A stretch of DNA of 64,000 nt from Aquisalinus luteolus (GCF_009712425.2 NZ_VCJR02000003.1:62001-126000), one strand, 5' to 3'; counted from the first letter of the stretch, positions 7,704-16,161 are shown. Notes: generated by a model from the letters alone, not told the origin. Numbers and translations are program-made.

Positions 7704-8674
7704 GTGATCATGATGATCCGTGTAAAGTCAATTCGCTAACGGGCCTCGATAAGGCCAGCCCCGTCTCAGGCAGGATAGTCTGGGACCCGGTTCATTCGGT
7801 CTGGAACATGGGAATGATCGGCGCGGCCATTATCTTCGCGCCCTTCACCTTTACGGTCCCGGCATTCTTGCTGTTTCTGGCGACGACCGCGTTGACGCTG
7901 TGCGTCGGGCATTCCGTTGGTGTCCACAGGCGGTTGATCCATCGCAGCTTCGACTGTCCGAAATGGCTGGAACGGCTGATGGTCTGGCTCGGCATGATGG
8001 TCGGGATCGGCGGCACTTTCTGGACGATCCGCCTGCATGACACGCGCGACTGGGGGCAACGGGAGGAAGACTGCCATCCGCTGCTCGCACACAAATACCC
8101 GATGTGGAAAGACGGCTTGCTCTATCTCAATACCAGGCTGGACCTCGACCGGCCGCCCGGGTTCGATCCGGGGCCGGAGATTGCCGGCGACACATGGTAT
8201 CTTTTTTTCGAGAAGACGTGGCTAGCCCAGCAATTGGCACTGGCGGGACTGTTCTATCTGATCGGCGGCTGGCCATTCGTGATCTGGGGCGTCTGCGTTC
8301 GTTGTGCCGCCTGCATCCTGATGCACTGGTGGATCGCCCATTACGCGCACACGCAGGGTCCGCAACACTGGCTGGTAGACGAAGCTGCCGTGCAGGCCCA
8401 TGACGTGCCTCTGATGGCGATACCGACTTTCGGCGAGGCGTGGCACAATAATCATCATGCATTTCCCGGTTCGGCGCGTCACGGTATAGAGCCGGGTCAG
8501 GTCGACCTTGGCTGGGAGTTCATCCGCCTGCTGAAAGCCTTGGGCCTCGCCTGGGATATCCGTACACCGGACGTGATGGGACAGAGGCAGCGCGTGCGCC
8601 GGGTGAGCGAGACTCAATCGTCGGTGACGGGCGGGACGACAGGATCGCCCGTATTGAACTCGATACGGAAATAA
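7700..8674 (+). CDS. Membrane fatty acid desaturase (acyl-CoA desaturase family)
   Basis: 324 residues with paired membrane helices around residues 35-75, 90-110 and 170-215. Histidine box 1 is HRRLIH (in GHSVGVHRRLIH) and box 3 is HNNHH. Box 2, usually HRxHH, is replaced by H-D-T-R-D followed by WGQREEDCH, so the di-iron ligand set differs from classic delta-9 desaturases; other bacterial subfamilies may share this form. It likely introduces a double bond into acyl chains at the inner membrane. It is the effector gene of the ArsR/GbsR-like operon. Its end overlaps the converging lipoprotein gene by 61 bases. Confidence 0.85.
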   Translation: MSDHDDPCKVNSLTGLDKASPVSGRIVWDPVHSVWNMGMIGAAIIFAPFTFTVPAFLLFLATTALTLCVGHSVGVHRRLIHRSFDCPKWLERLMVWLGMMVGIGGTFWTIRLHDTRDWGQREEDCHPLLAHKYPMWKDGLLYLNTRLDLDRPPGFDPGPEIAGDTWYLFFEKTWLAQQLALAGLFYLIGGWPFVIWGVCVRCAACILMHWWIAHYAHTQGPQHWLVDEAAVQAHDVPLMAIPTFGEAWHNNHHAFPGSARHGIEPGQVDLGWEFIRLLKALGLAWDIRTPDVMGQRQRVRRVSETQSSVTGGTTGSPVLNSIRK

Positions 8675-9198
8675 CGGCCCGGGCGGGACATCTCGTAGGC
8701 GAACAGGTTGGAGACCGGCCGGACTTCGATCGCCCAGATGTTTTCCTTCGAGGCCGGGATGCCTTCGCGGTCGAACATCTCTTTCGTCGCCTCGTCGGCG
8801 GGGAAGTTTTGGCGCGATCCGCTATTGGTTTCATTCGAGAGGGAAGTGCTTGCAGGGCCGCCATACATGGTGATGGCGTCGGGTGTGCCGTCCTCGTGGC
8901 GGTGGTCATGGCGCAGGGCGAGCTGGCCGCCTTCATCGCGCAGGATCCAGGTGCGGGAGGCATCCTCGCCTACATACAGTCTAATGCGGGTCTCGTCATC
9001 GCTGCAGTCGGTGACATGCATGACGATGCGTTCGGCGCGCCAGTCGTCATCCTGCGGATCATTGCTGACGATGGTGCCTTCATAGGCATTGCCGCAGAGC
9101 TGTGCGACGCGGCCCATGAATTCGGATCGGGCAATAGATTGCTGGTCGCAGGCGGCGATGAGGAGGCAAAGCGACAGGATTGAGTACAGTCTGATCAT
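8614..9198 (-). CDS. Hypothetical lipoprotein
   Basis: 194 residues, not recognised. MIRLYSILSLCLLIAACDQQ is a lipoprotein signal with the lipobox Cys at position 17; the Asp at +2 could favour inner-membrane retention. The mature domain is beta-rich (RIRLYVGEDASRTWILRDEG, ALRHDHRHEDGTPD, GRYFRIEFN) and resembles secreted proteins of about 180 residues without known function. The DHRHEDG cluster could bind metal. It begins four bases inside the Nudix gene's end, suggesting co-transcription. Confidence 0.7.
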   Translation of the reverse strand: MIRLYSILSLCLLIAACDQQSIARSEFMGRVAQLCGNAYEGTIVSNDPQDDDWRAERIVMHVTDCSDDETRIRLYVGEDASRTWILRDEGGQLALRHDHRHEDGTPDAITMYGGPASTSLSNETNSGSRQNFPADEATKEMFDREGIPASKENIWAIEVRPVSNLFAYEMSRPGRYFRIEFNTGDPVVPPVTDD

Positions 9199-9623
9199 GC
9201 GTCACGGGCTTTCTTCATGGCGAGTTTCGCCTTTTGCAGGGCGGTGCGGGTCTGGTCCCAGGCGAGGCGGGACAGCGCCTCGGCGAAGGGCACGAATTCA
9301 GCCTCGTCGGCATCATCGGCAGGCACGACATCGCCCGAAACCCATTCCGCGACATAGTCGATCAGCAGGTAATGGGCCTCGCCGATCTTTTGCGGACGCG
9401 CCTCGAACACATCGATCAGGCCGATGACGTTGATCTCGCAGCCAGTCTCTTCCTTCACCTCCCGGGCGACAGCCTCGGCGAGGGCCTCGCCATATTCCAG
9501 CTTGCCGCCGGGTATGGACCAGTGGCCCTTCAGCGGAGCGCGGCCGCGCTTGACGACGAGGACATCGGAGCCCTTGAACACAACGGCGCCAACGGAGGCG
9601 ATGATCGGTCGATTTTCATTCAT
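9195..9623 (-). CDS. Nudix hydrolase (MutT/ADP-ribose pyrophosphatase-like)
   Basis: 142 residues with a complete Nudix box, G-x5-E-x7-R-E-x-x-E-E-x-G, visible as GKLEYGEALAEAV then AREVKEETG. The N-terminal ASVGAVVFKGSDVLVVKRG and the GHWSIPGG turn are typical. It hydrolyses a nucleoside diphosphate linked to another group; the substrate cannot be read from sequence. ATG at 9623 begins MNENRPI; the longer frame upstream would run across the divergent SRAP gene, so I reject it. Only 21 bases separate its start from that of the SRAP gene. Confidence 0.9.
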   Translation of the reverse strand: MNENRPIIASVGAVVFKGSDVLVVKRGRAPLKGHWSIPGGKLEYGEALAEAVAREVKEETGCEINVIGLIDVFEARPQKIGEAHYLLIDYVAEWVSGDVVPADDADEAEFVPFAEALSRLAWDQTRTALQKAKLAMKKARDA

Positions 9624-9644
9624 GAGGGCGCTATACCCGATTGC

Positions 9645-10367
9645 ATGTGTGGACGCTACTTTCTCCTGTCGGACAGTGACACGATCGAGGCCGCCTTTGG
9701 CGTGAAGCCCGATGTGCCGCCGCCCCCGCGATATAATATCTCCCCCGGGCAGCCGATCCTGATCGTGCGGCAGGACCCGCTGAGCTATGCGCCCAAGCGA
9801 GAAGTGGCGATGGTGCAGTGGGGCTTCATCCCCGACTGGGCCAAGGAGCCAACGGTTGGCGGGGCCGGGCCGTTCGTCAACGCGCGGTCTGAGACAGTGC
9901 ATGAGAAGGCCTCATTCAAGAACGCCTATCGCCGCCGTCGCTGCCTTGTTATCGCCGATGGTTTTTATGAATGGCAGCGGACGGGCAAGCTGAAGCAGCC
10001 TTACCGTATCGACCTCGGCGAGCCGGGTCTTGTTGCCTTCGCCGGTCTGTGGGAGCTGTGGCAGGGCCCGGACGGGACGGAGGTCGAGACGGCCTGCATG
10101 ATCACGCGATCCGCGGGGCCGCTGATGGAAGCGATCCATCACCGCGAGCCGGTCATCATCCCGCCAGAGGGCTGGGATGATTGGCTGCATGCCGATGAGC
10201 GCGACATGAAAGTCTATGGCCGCTGGCTCGATATCGATCCGCCGCTATGGACGCCGCACCCGGTCAGTCGCGACGTCGGCAATGTCGCGAACGACCATGC
10301 CGGTTTGCTGGACGAGGTTGAGCTAGAGGAGGCGCCGAGGGAACCGAAGCAGGGGCAGCTGTTCTAG
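9645..10367 (+). CDS. yedK: SRAP-domain protein (HMCES/YedK-like abasic-site crosslinker)
   Basis: 240 residues. Mature proteins expose Cys2, which forms a thiazolidine crosslink with abasic sites in single-stranded DNA and so protects them. The essential MCGRY start is present, with NISPG, FVNARSET, the ADGFYEW block and the HHREPVII segment carrying the catalytic histidine. Start ATG at 9645 is fixed by the required Cys2; no good ribosome site is seen, so it may be leaderless. It diverges from the Nudix gene, giving a nucleotide-sanitation and DNA-damage pair. Confidence 0.93.
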   Translation: MCGRYFLLSDSDTIEAAFGVKPDVPPPPRYNISPGQPILIVRQDPLSYAPKREVAMVQWGFIPDWAKEPTVGGAGPFVNARSETVHEKASFKNAYRRRRCLVIADGFYEWQRTGKLKQPYRIDLGEPGLVAFAGLWELWQGPDGTEVETACMITRSAGPLMEAIHHREPVIIPPEGWDDWLHADERDMKVYGRWLDIDPPLWTPHPVSRDVGNVANDHAGLLDEVELEEAPREPKQGQLF

Positions 10368-11429
10368 TCACTCCCCGTCGAGATCCAGGAATTCCGCATG
10401 CAAATCGACGGTCGATTCACGGCCGATCCTGTCATAGGACTGGTTCAGCCAAAGCTTCGCCGTCTCGCGCCCGCGCATTTTCAGGTCCTCGAAGAAATGC
10501 CAGTTTGTGTTGTATTTCGACGCGATGGACAGGTCGCGCAACACCTTGTCGGCTCGGATCGAGTGGAACAGGATGTTGGAATAGCGGTCGCGATATTCGT
10601 CCTTCAGCATGTCCTCGTTGAGAAGCCGCTGGACGAAAGCGACGGCGCGCATTTCCTTCAGCAAGGACGAGTTGAAGGAAATCTCGTTGATGCGGTTGTT
10701 GATCTCGGTCGAGGTCTTGGGCACGTCATCGCGGCGGATCGGGTTGATATGCACGACCAAAAGGTCGCGTGTCGCCCGGTCATAGAAAAGCGGGAACAGC
10801 GGCGGATTGCCGGAAAAGCCGCCATCCCAATAGGCTTCTCCGTCGATCTCCACGGCCTGGTAGAGATAGGGCAGGCAGGCGGACGCCATGATGACGTCGG
10901 CGGTGACGTCCCTGGTCTGGAACACCTTCACCCGGCCCGTGCGCACATTGGTGGCGGAGATATAGAGCCGGGTCATCTCGCAGTGCTGCAGGACGTCGAA
11001 ATCGACGATCTCGGTCAGGATATCGCGCAGCGGATTGATCTTCAGCGGGTTGAATTGGTAGGGAGAAATAGCGTGCACGAATGATTCCATCATCGTGTAT
11101 GACAGCCAATCCGTCATGCGCTGCAGTTCGGGCACATGGTCGAGCAGGGGATTGGAGAAGATTCCCAAATGGCTCTTGATCTGGCTGATCTCGTACCAGA
11201 AGCGGTCGAGATGCTTGCGCGCGGCCTCCGGCCCGCCCTCGGCAAGGCCATAGCACATGACAGCGGCATTCATCGCCCCGGCACTTGCCGCCGTGATACC
11301 GGCAAAGTCGATGCGGTCATCCTCGAGCAGGTAGTCGAGCACGCCCCAGGCAAAGGCGCCATGGGCACCGCCGCCCTGCAGGGCGAGATCGATCAGCTTG
11401 CGCTCGCTGCTGGCCGCACGATCCGCCAT
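10368..11429 (-). CDS. Patatin-like phospholipase
   Basis: About 353 residues of the RssA/patatin fold. The oxyanion hole GGGAHGAF, the nucleophile elbow A-A-S-A-G-A and the catalytic aspartate in YWDGGFSGNP are all present. Such enzymes are lipid acyl hydrolases; alphaproteobacterial members sit next to poly-hydroxybutyrate genes, and here it directly follows 3-hydroxybutyrate dehydrogenase. ATG at 11429 comes right after the bdhA stop (TAGGATG), so translation is probably coupled; an ATG at 11453 inside bdhA is possible. It converges with zero gap on the SRAP gene. Confidence 0.9.
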   Translation of the reverse strand: MADRAASSERKLIDLALQGGGAHGAFAWGVLDYLLEDDRIDFAGITAASAGAMNAAVMCYGLAEGGPEAARKHLDRFWYEISQIKSHLGIFSNPLLDHVPELQRMTDWLSYTMMESFVHAISPYQFNPLKINPLRDILTEIVDFDVLQHCEMTRLYISATNVRTGRVKVFQTRDVTADVIMASACLPYLYQAVEIDGEAYWDGGFSGNPPLFPLFYDRATRDLLVVHINPIRRDDVPKTSTEINNRINEISFNSSLLKEMRAVAFVQRLLNEDMLKDEYRDRYSNILFHSIRADKVLRDLSIASKYNTNWHFFEDLKMRGRETAKLWLNQSYDRIGRESTVDLHAEFLDLDGE

Positions 11430-11430
11430 C

Positions 11431-12219
11431 CTACTTGGCAACCCAGCCGCCATCTATGTTGAAGGACGCGCCATTGGCACCGCTGCCAGCCTCGGAGCAG
11501 AGATAGAACAGGAGCCCGTTGAGCTGGGAATAGGTGATGAATTCCTTGCTCGGCTGAGCCTCCAGCATCACGTTCTTTTTCACTTCCTCCTCTGTCATGC
11601 CACGGGCCTTGGCCGTGTCGGCAATCTGATTCTGAACGAGAGGCGTTTCGACATAGCCGGGGCAGATGGCGTTGCAGGTGATGCCGTGTTCGGCGACTTC
11701 CAGTGCCACCGTCTTGGTCAGGCCGATGACGCCATGCTTGGCCGCTACATATGCCGACTTGAACGGCGAGGCGACCAGTCCGTGTACGGAGGCGAGGTTG
11801 ATGATGCGGCCGCTGCCCTGTTCCTTCATGATCGGCACGGCATGCTTGATCGTGTGAAAGGACGAGGACAGGTTGATCGCGATGATCGCGTCCCATTTGT
11901 CGTCGGGAAATTCCTCGATCGGCGAGACCTTCTGGATACCGGCATTGTTGACGAGGATGTCGAGCGAGCCGAAGGTCGATTTCGTTTCCTTGATCAGGTC
12001 GGCGATCTCGGCGGGCTTGGTCATGTCGGCGCCGTTATAGGCGGCCTTCACCCCAAACTTCTCCTCGATCCCGGCGCGCTCCTTCTCGATCTCGTCTGCG
12101 TCGCCGAACCCGTTGAGCATGACGTTGACGCCTTTCGACGCCAGACCCTGCGCGAAATGCAGGCCGATGCCCGAAGTGGAGCCGGTGATGACGGCAGTCT
12201 TGCCTTTGAGGTCTTCCAT
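11431..12219 (-). CDS. bdhA: 3-hydroxybutyrate dehydrogenase
   Basis: 262-residue short-chain dehydrogenase that interconverts 3-hydroxybutyrate and acetoacetate using NAD. It shows TGSTSGIG (Rossmann loop), NNAGI, the catalytic Ser in NLASVHG, and Y-x-x-x-K in SAYVAAKHG. NAICPGYVETPLV and FNIDGGW are characteristic of this subgroup. Start ATG at 12219 has GGAG six bases upstream. Grouped with a patatin-like protein, which suggests a role in storage-polymer or ketone-body use. Confidence 0.93.
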   Translation of the reverse strand: MEDLKGKTAVITGSTSGIGLHFAQGLASKGVNVMLNGFGDADEIEKERAGIEEKFGVKAAYNGADMTKPAEIADLIKETKSTFGSLDILVNNAGIQKVSPIEEFPDDKWDAIIAINLSSSFHTIKHAVPIMKEQGSGRIINLASVHGLVASPFKSAYVAAKHGVIGLTKTVALEVAEHGITCNAICPGYVETPLVQNQIADTAKARGMTEEEVKKNVMLEAQPSKEFITYSQLNGLLFYLCSEAGSGANGASFNIDGGWVAK

Positions 12220-12298
12220 GATGCTCTCCAATGCTTAAACCCGTGAGGGGAATTTAGGTGCATTGCAGCATCAGGCCAAGGGAAGATCAGAAAAGTGA

Positions 12299-13099
12299 TC
12301 AGGCTGCCTTGCTGGCGCCTTTCGGCTCCGGCTGGGGCCGGGCGAATAGCCAGGTGTTGTCGTCTGAGCCTGATTTGCGGAACGTATAGCCGTCGACATT
12401 GAAGTCCTTCAGGCCCTCGACGGTGTCGACGCGGTTCTCGATCGCCCATTTGGCCATCATACCCCGGGCGCGCTTGGCATAGAACATCAGCATGCGCGAC
12501 TGGCCATCCTTCTCTTCCTTGAACTGCGGTGTGATGACCGGCGCCTTCAGGGCGGCCGTGTCGACCGCCTTGAAATACTCGTTGGAGGCGAGGTTGAGGA
12601 CGAACTGGTTCTGCTGGCCTTTCAGCGCCTTGTTGATTTCCTTGGCGATCTTCTCGCCCCAGAAATCATACAGGTTCTCGCCGCGCGGATTGGCGAGCTT
12701 CGTACCCATCTCAAGGCGATAGGGCTGGATCACGTCGAGTGGGCGCAGGATGCCATAAAGGCCCGACAGGATGCGCAGATGGTTCTGGGCATAGTCTAAG
12801 TCTTTCTTGTTGAGCGTCTCTGCCTCCAGCCCCTGATAGACATCGCCGTTGAAGGCGAGCACCGCCTGCTTGGACTCTGCCGGCTTGCCGCGGGCCTTGA
12901 ATGCCTGGAAGCGCTCGAAATTCAGGTCGGCAAGCTTGTCGGAAATGCCCATGAGGCGTGACAGGTCGGCCCGGGTCAGGTCGCGGGTGACCGAGGCGAG
13001 TTCGTTCGTGTCCTTCGACAAGGTGGGCTTGGTCGCCTCAAGGTTGTCCGGTGAAGGGGAAAAGTCGAGGTTCTTGGCGGGTGAGAGCAGAATAATCAT
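12299..13099 (-). CDS. yaaA: Peroxide stress protein YaaA (DUF328)
   Basis: 266 residues matching YaaA over its whole length: MIILLSPAKNLDF at the start, then LMGISDKLADLNFERFQAF, AFNGDVYQGL, LSGLYGILRPLD and NLYDFWGEKI. In E. coli the family lowers free iron and protects DNA and protein during peroxide stress. The protein is cytoplasmic and about the usual length, with a short basic tail. It lies 80 bases upstream of bdhA on the same strand. Confidence 0.95.
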   Translation of the reverse strand: MIILLSPAKNLDFSPSPDNLEATKPTLSKDTNELASVTRDLTRADLSRLMGISDKLADLNFERFQAFKARGKPAESKQAVLAFNGDVYQGLEAETLNKKDLDYAQNHLRILSGLYGILRPLDVIQPYRLEMGTKLANPRGENLYDFWGEKIAKEINKALKGQQNQFVLNLASNEYFKAVDTAALKAPVITPQFKEEKDGQSRMLMFYAKRARGMMAKWAIENRVDTVEGLKDFNVDGYTFRKSGSDDNTWLFARPQPEPKGASKAA

Positions 13100-13182
13100 G
13101 GTCCCATAAATAGCTGCGCCGCCTGATTTGTCATCCCTTCCGGCTGCGGCTGAATGCCGGAGTAAGGCATTTTCTTGATGTG

Positions 13183-13207
13183 GGAACCGGGGAGCGGTTT
13201 GGCTGTT
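13183..13207 (+). promoter_or_regulatory. Possible EcfG-type general stress promoter
   Basis: GGAAC at 13183-13187, 16 bases, then TGTT at 13204-13207. Alphaproteobacterial EcfG promoters read GGAAC, 16-17 bases, CGTT, so one core base differs. It is 45 bases before the glycine-zipper lipoprotein gene, a type often under general stress control. Confidence 0.3.
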
Positions 13208-13254
13208 TGGTTAACATTGATCAAAAGCGGTCCGTTTCCGCGAAGGAGGACATG

Positions 13255-13623
13255 ATGACCAACTTTAAATTCCTTGCCGGTGCCGGTGCAATCGCCCTGA
13301 TGGCAACTGCATGTACACAGACCGGCAATGTCGAACGCAATGCTGCCATGGGCGCCGCCGCTGGCGCCGTCGCCGGTGGCGTGATCGGCAACAACACCGG
13401 TAGCGGTGATGCACAAACCGGTGCCGCGATCGGTGCCGTCGTCGGTGGCGCCGGTGGTGCCATGGTCGGCCGCGAGCAGGACCGCGCGCAGCGCGAAGCG
13501 CCACAGCGACGCGACGCTTCCGGTCGGCCGCTTTACTACGAGCAGTCTTCCGGCCGCTACTACTATGTCGACCAGCAGACAGGTCGGACCTATTACGAAA
13601 ATGGCCAGCTGCGCAGTTACTAA
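13255..13623 (+). CDS. Glycine-zipper outer-membrane lipoprotein
   Basis: 122 residues. Lipoprotein signal with the lipobox MATAC, then a glycine-zipper domain of repeated GAAAGAVAGGVIG and GAAIGAVVGGAGG segments, which pack as transmembrane helices in 17-kDa-antigen-like proteins. The C-terminal half is Tyr-rich and charged (YYEQSSGRYYYVDQQ), a surface-like tail. AGGAGG stands five bases before ATG 13255; ATG 13252 is too close. A strong terminator follows, so it is a single-gene transcript, likely stress regulated. Confidence 0.85.
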   Translation: MTNFKFLAGAGAIALMATACTQTGNVERNAAMGAAAGAVAGGVIGNNTGSGDAQTGAAIGAVVGGAGGAMVGREQDRAQREAPQRRDASGRPLYYEQSSGRYYYVDQQTGRTYYENGQLRSY

Positions 13624-13669
13624 ACCAATCCCTCTGGAATAGTTTGCCCCTCAACTATTCCTGCGTGAG

Positions 13670-13705
13670 GACCCGGCCCGGAGCAATCCGGCCGGGTCTT
13701 TTTTT
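13670..13705 (+). terminator. Rho-independent terminator
   Basis: Perfect 9-bp stem GACCCGGCC (13670-13678) and GGCCGGGTC (13690-13698), 11-base loop, then seven T. It ends the glycine-zipper lipoprotein transcript just before the converging flavoprotein gene. Confidence 0.93.
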
Positions 13706-13707
13706 GC

Positions 13708-15111
13708 CTACAAAAGCTTGCCGGGATTCATGATGTTTTTCGGGTCGAGCGCCTGCTTGATGGCACGCATCATCTGTATCTCGGCGGGGTCCTTGCGCTC
13801 GGCGAGTTCATCGCGCTTCAGGATGCCGATGCCGTGCTCGGCGGAGATCGATCCGTGGTGGGCGACAGCCACATCATGGACCATTCGCTCCATCTCGTTT
13901 GAGCGGGCCTTGAAGGCGTCGCGCTCGCCATCCTCCGAACCCAGAATATCGTAATGGATATTGCCGTCGCCCATATGGCCGAAGGCGATGACCCGGGCGC
14001 CGGGCGCGGCTTTTTCGACCGCCTTGCCGGTCTCTTCGAGGAAGGCGGGGATATCCTGCACTGGCACGGAGATGTCGCATTTGACGCAATAGGCCGGGTC
14101 TTTCTTCATAGCTTCGGAGACGTTGTGGCGGATCTGCCAGAGTTCGGCGGCCTGGGTCTCGTTCTGGGCGATGGTGCCATCGAGGACGAGGTCTTTTTCC
14201 ATCGCCTTGGCCAGTGCGGCCTCGATCTTCTCACCAAGATCAGTGCCGGAGCCGGTGGTGAATTCCATCAGTGTGTAGAACGGTGCTTCAGTCTCCACAG
14301 GGCGCTGCAGATCGGGAAACTGTTTGAGCGTAAGGTCGAGCGTCGAGGCGCTGAGCAGTTCGAAGGATGCGGCCATGCCGCCGGTCTCGCCCTGCATCAG
14401 CGACAGGAGGTCGACCGCCGCGCGGGCCGAGGGCAGGGCGGTGAAAACCGTCACGCTCTGGGCCGGGCGTGGATAGAGTTTGAGAACCGCTGCGGTGACG
14501 AGGCCGAGCGTGCCTTCCCCGCCGATGAAGAGATGCTTCAAATCATAGCCCGTATTGTTCTTGCGCAGGCGGTTGAGACCGTTCCAGACCGTGCCGTCGG
14601 GCAGCACCGCCTCGATGCCCAGCACCAGGTCGCGCATGTTGCCATAACGAATGACATTCACCCCGCCGGCATTGGTGGAAAGGATACCGCCGATCTGGCA
14701 GGTGCCTTCGGACCCGATGGACAGGGGAAAGAGGCGGTCGGCTTTCTCTGCCTCTTGTTGAGCCTCGGCGAGGGTCAGCCCCGCCTCGACCGTCATTGTG
14801 TTGTTCTCAGGCGAAACATCGCGCACGCCGCGTAGTCGCTTCATGGTGATGAGAACCTGCCCGTCCGGGACTTGCCCGCCGACAAGGCCAGTATTGCCGC
14901 CCTGTGGCGTGATACCGACGCCGTGTTCATGGCAATAGGCGGCGATCTTGGAGACTTCCTCTACGGAAGCAGGCGCAAGGATGATCGGTGCAGTACCGGT
15001 CCAGCGGCCCCGCCATTCGGTCAGATAGGGTGCGCGGTCATTATCCTCGATCACGCCTTTCGGGCCGGTGATGGCGGCGAGGGCGTCGATATGCTGCTGG
15101 TCGAGGGCCAT
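13708..15111 (-). CDS. FAD-linked oxidase, D-2-hydroxyglutarate dehydrogenase-like
   Basis: 467 residues of the FAD_binding_4/FAD-oxidase_C (GlcD/D2HGDH) family. The PCMH FAD-binding domain holds GITPQGGNTGLVGGQ and CQIGGILSTNAGG; the C-terminal part has the metal/substrate residues in GHMGDGNIHYD and HHGSISAEHGIG. These proteins oxidise D-2-hydroxy acids such as 2-hydroxyglutarate or D-lactate, passing electrons to the quinone pool or ETF. The exact substrate is not fixed by sequence. It stands as a single gene between two terminators. Confidence 0.9.
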   Translation of the reverse strand: MALDQQHIDALAAITGPKGVIEDNDRAPYLTEWRGRWTGTAPIILAPASVEEVSKIAAYCHEHGVGITPQGGNTGLVGGQVPDGQVLITMKRLRGVRDVSPENNTMTVEAGLTLAEAQQEAEKADRLFPLSIGSEGTCQIGGILSTNAGGVNVIRYGNMRDLVLGIEAVLPDGTVWNGLNRLRKNNTGYDLKHLFIGGEGTLGLVTAAVLKLYPRPAQSVTVFTALPSARAAVDLLSLMQGETGGMAASFELLSASTLDLTLKQFPDLQRPVETEAPFYTLMEFTTGSGTDLGEKIEAALAKAMEKDLVLDGTIAQNETQAAELWQIRHNVSEAMKKDPAYCVKCDISVPVQDIPAFLEETGKAVEKAAPGARVIAFGHMGDGNIHYDILGSEDGERDAFKARSNEMERMVHDVAVAHHGSISAEHGIGILKRDELAERKDPAEIQMMRAIKQALDPKNIMNPGKLL

Positions 15112-15140
15112 GGAAATCCTGCCTCATCCTGAATCACAAA

Positions 15141-15172
15141 GGGCGGGCCCTTGGTCCGCCTTGGGCCCGCCC
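15141..15172 (-). terminator. Hairpin terminator for the lipoprotein methyltransferase gene
   Basis: Read on the minus strand, perfect 10-bp arms GGGCGGGCCC and GGGCCCGCCC enclose a 12-base loop and are followed by TTTGTG. The T-run is short, so termination may be partial, but position just after the stop at 15181 fits. Confidence 0.75.
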
Positions 15173-15180
15173 TGATGATC

Positions 15181-16062
15181 TTAGGCCGGTTTCCTGAATT
15201 TCAACAGGAAGCGGTCGGTGTTGCGGCGCACCGCGGGGTCGAAGACACCCTTGGTGTAGTCGTCGCCTGCATTGGCCAGCGCGTCGGAGCGGGCTTCCAG
15301 CTCGAAGCCTGCAGCCTCTGCCAGCTCGATGACGATTGCCGGGTCAATACGGTGGGTGGTACCGCCGGTCGTCTCCGGATCGCCAGAAGCTGAGGCATGG
15401 TCAAGCGCAATGAAAGCGCCGCCCGGTTTCAGCACCCGGAAGATTTCCGCATAGGACGTTGCCGGATCGCCGAAGCCGTCCGGCTTGTTCTCCGGGAAGA
15501 AGTACAGCTCGTGCGGGCCGAGGATCCAGGTGACGAGGTCGACGGACGCATCGGCCGGTTCCAGCGCATCGAAGTCAGATTTGGAGTAAGTGACATTGGC
15601 CAGCCGGTCATCGGCGAGGCGGTTGGTGACGGAATCGCCGAGGAAGGCGTCGAATTCAGCAGGGTTCTGCATGATGACCTCGCCATCCTCGCCAACGGCA
15701 TAGGACAGGAGCTCGGTATAATAACCACCGCCCGCTTCCAGCTCGAGCACGGTCATGCCGGGCATGACATCCATGAAAGACAGGACAGTCGCGGGCTTGC
15801 GGGAGGCATCATCGGCGGCGTCGCCCTCGGGCCGTGTCTCCATGGTTAGATAGCGACCGTAGCCGGTCTCGACGGGGCCGGACATCTCCCTTTCTTCTTC
15901 GACGACTTCCATCTCCACATCGGTATCGTCGGCGAGTTCCATATCGCCAGATTCTGACGTTTCGACTGGCGTTGCGGTTTCGGTGGTGTCATCGGCGGGC
16001 TCACCGCAGGCCGCGAGGGCCAGCAAAAGTGCGGCGGAGCCGAGTAAGGCGTATTTGGTCAT
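15181..16062 (-). CDS. Lipoprotein with class I methyltransferase fold
   Basis: 293 residues. MTKYALLGSAALLLALAACGEP is a lipoprotein signal with the lipid-bearing Cys at position 19, then a Thr/Glu/Asp-rich linker to about residue 65. The remainder has the Rossmann methyltransferase layout: VLELEAGGGYYTELL (motif I), DALEPADASVDLVTW, and VLKPGGAFIALDH (motif IV/post I). This matches predicted methyltransferases of the COG4798 type, which carry signal peptides. SAM is not expected in the periplasm, so a true activity there is unproven. GAGGGAG stands before ATG 16062. Confidence 0.85.
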   Translation of the reverse strand: MTKYALLGSAALLLALAACGEPADDTTETATPVETSESGDMELADDTDVEMEVVEEEREMSGPVETGYGRYLTMETRPEGDAADDASRKPATVLSFMDVMPGMTVLELEAGGGYYTELLSYAVGEDGEVIMQNPAEFDAFLGDSVTNRLADDRLANVTYSKSDFDALEPADASVDLVTWILGPHELYFFPENKPDGFGDPATSYAEIFRVLKPGGAFIALDHASASGDPETTGGTTHRIDPAIVIELAEAAGFELEARSDALANAGDDYTKGVFDPAVRRNTDRFLLKFRKPA

Positions 16063-16161
16063 TGGGAATCTCCCTCTCTAAGGTGCCTCCTCATAAGGCA
16101 TTTCCTGAAAGGGGAACAGGACTTTGCGCTTAGTGGTTGCTTGTGAAGGGCGGCGAACTGG

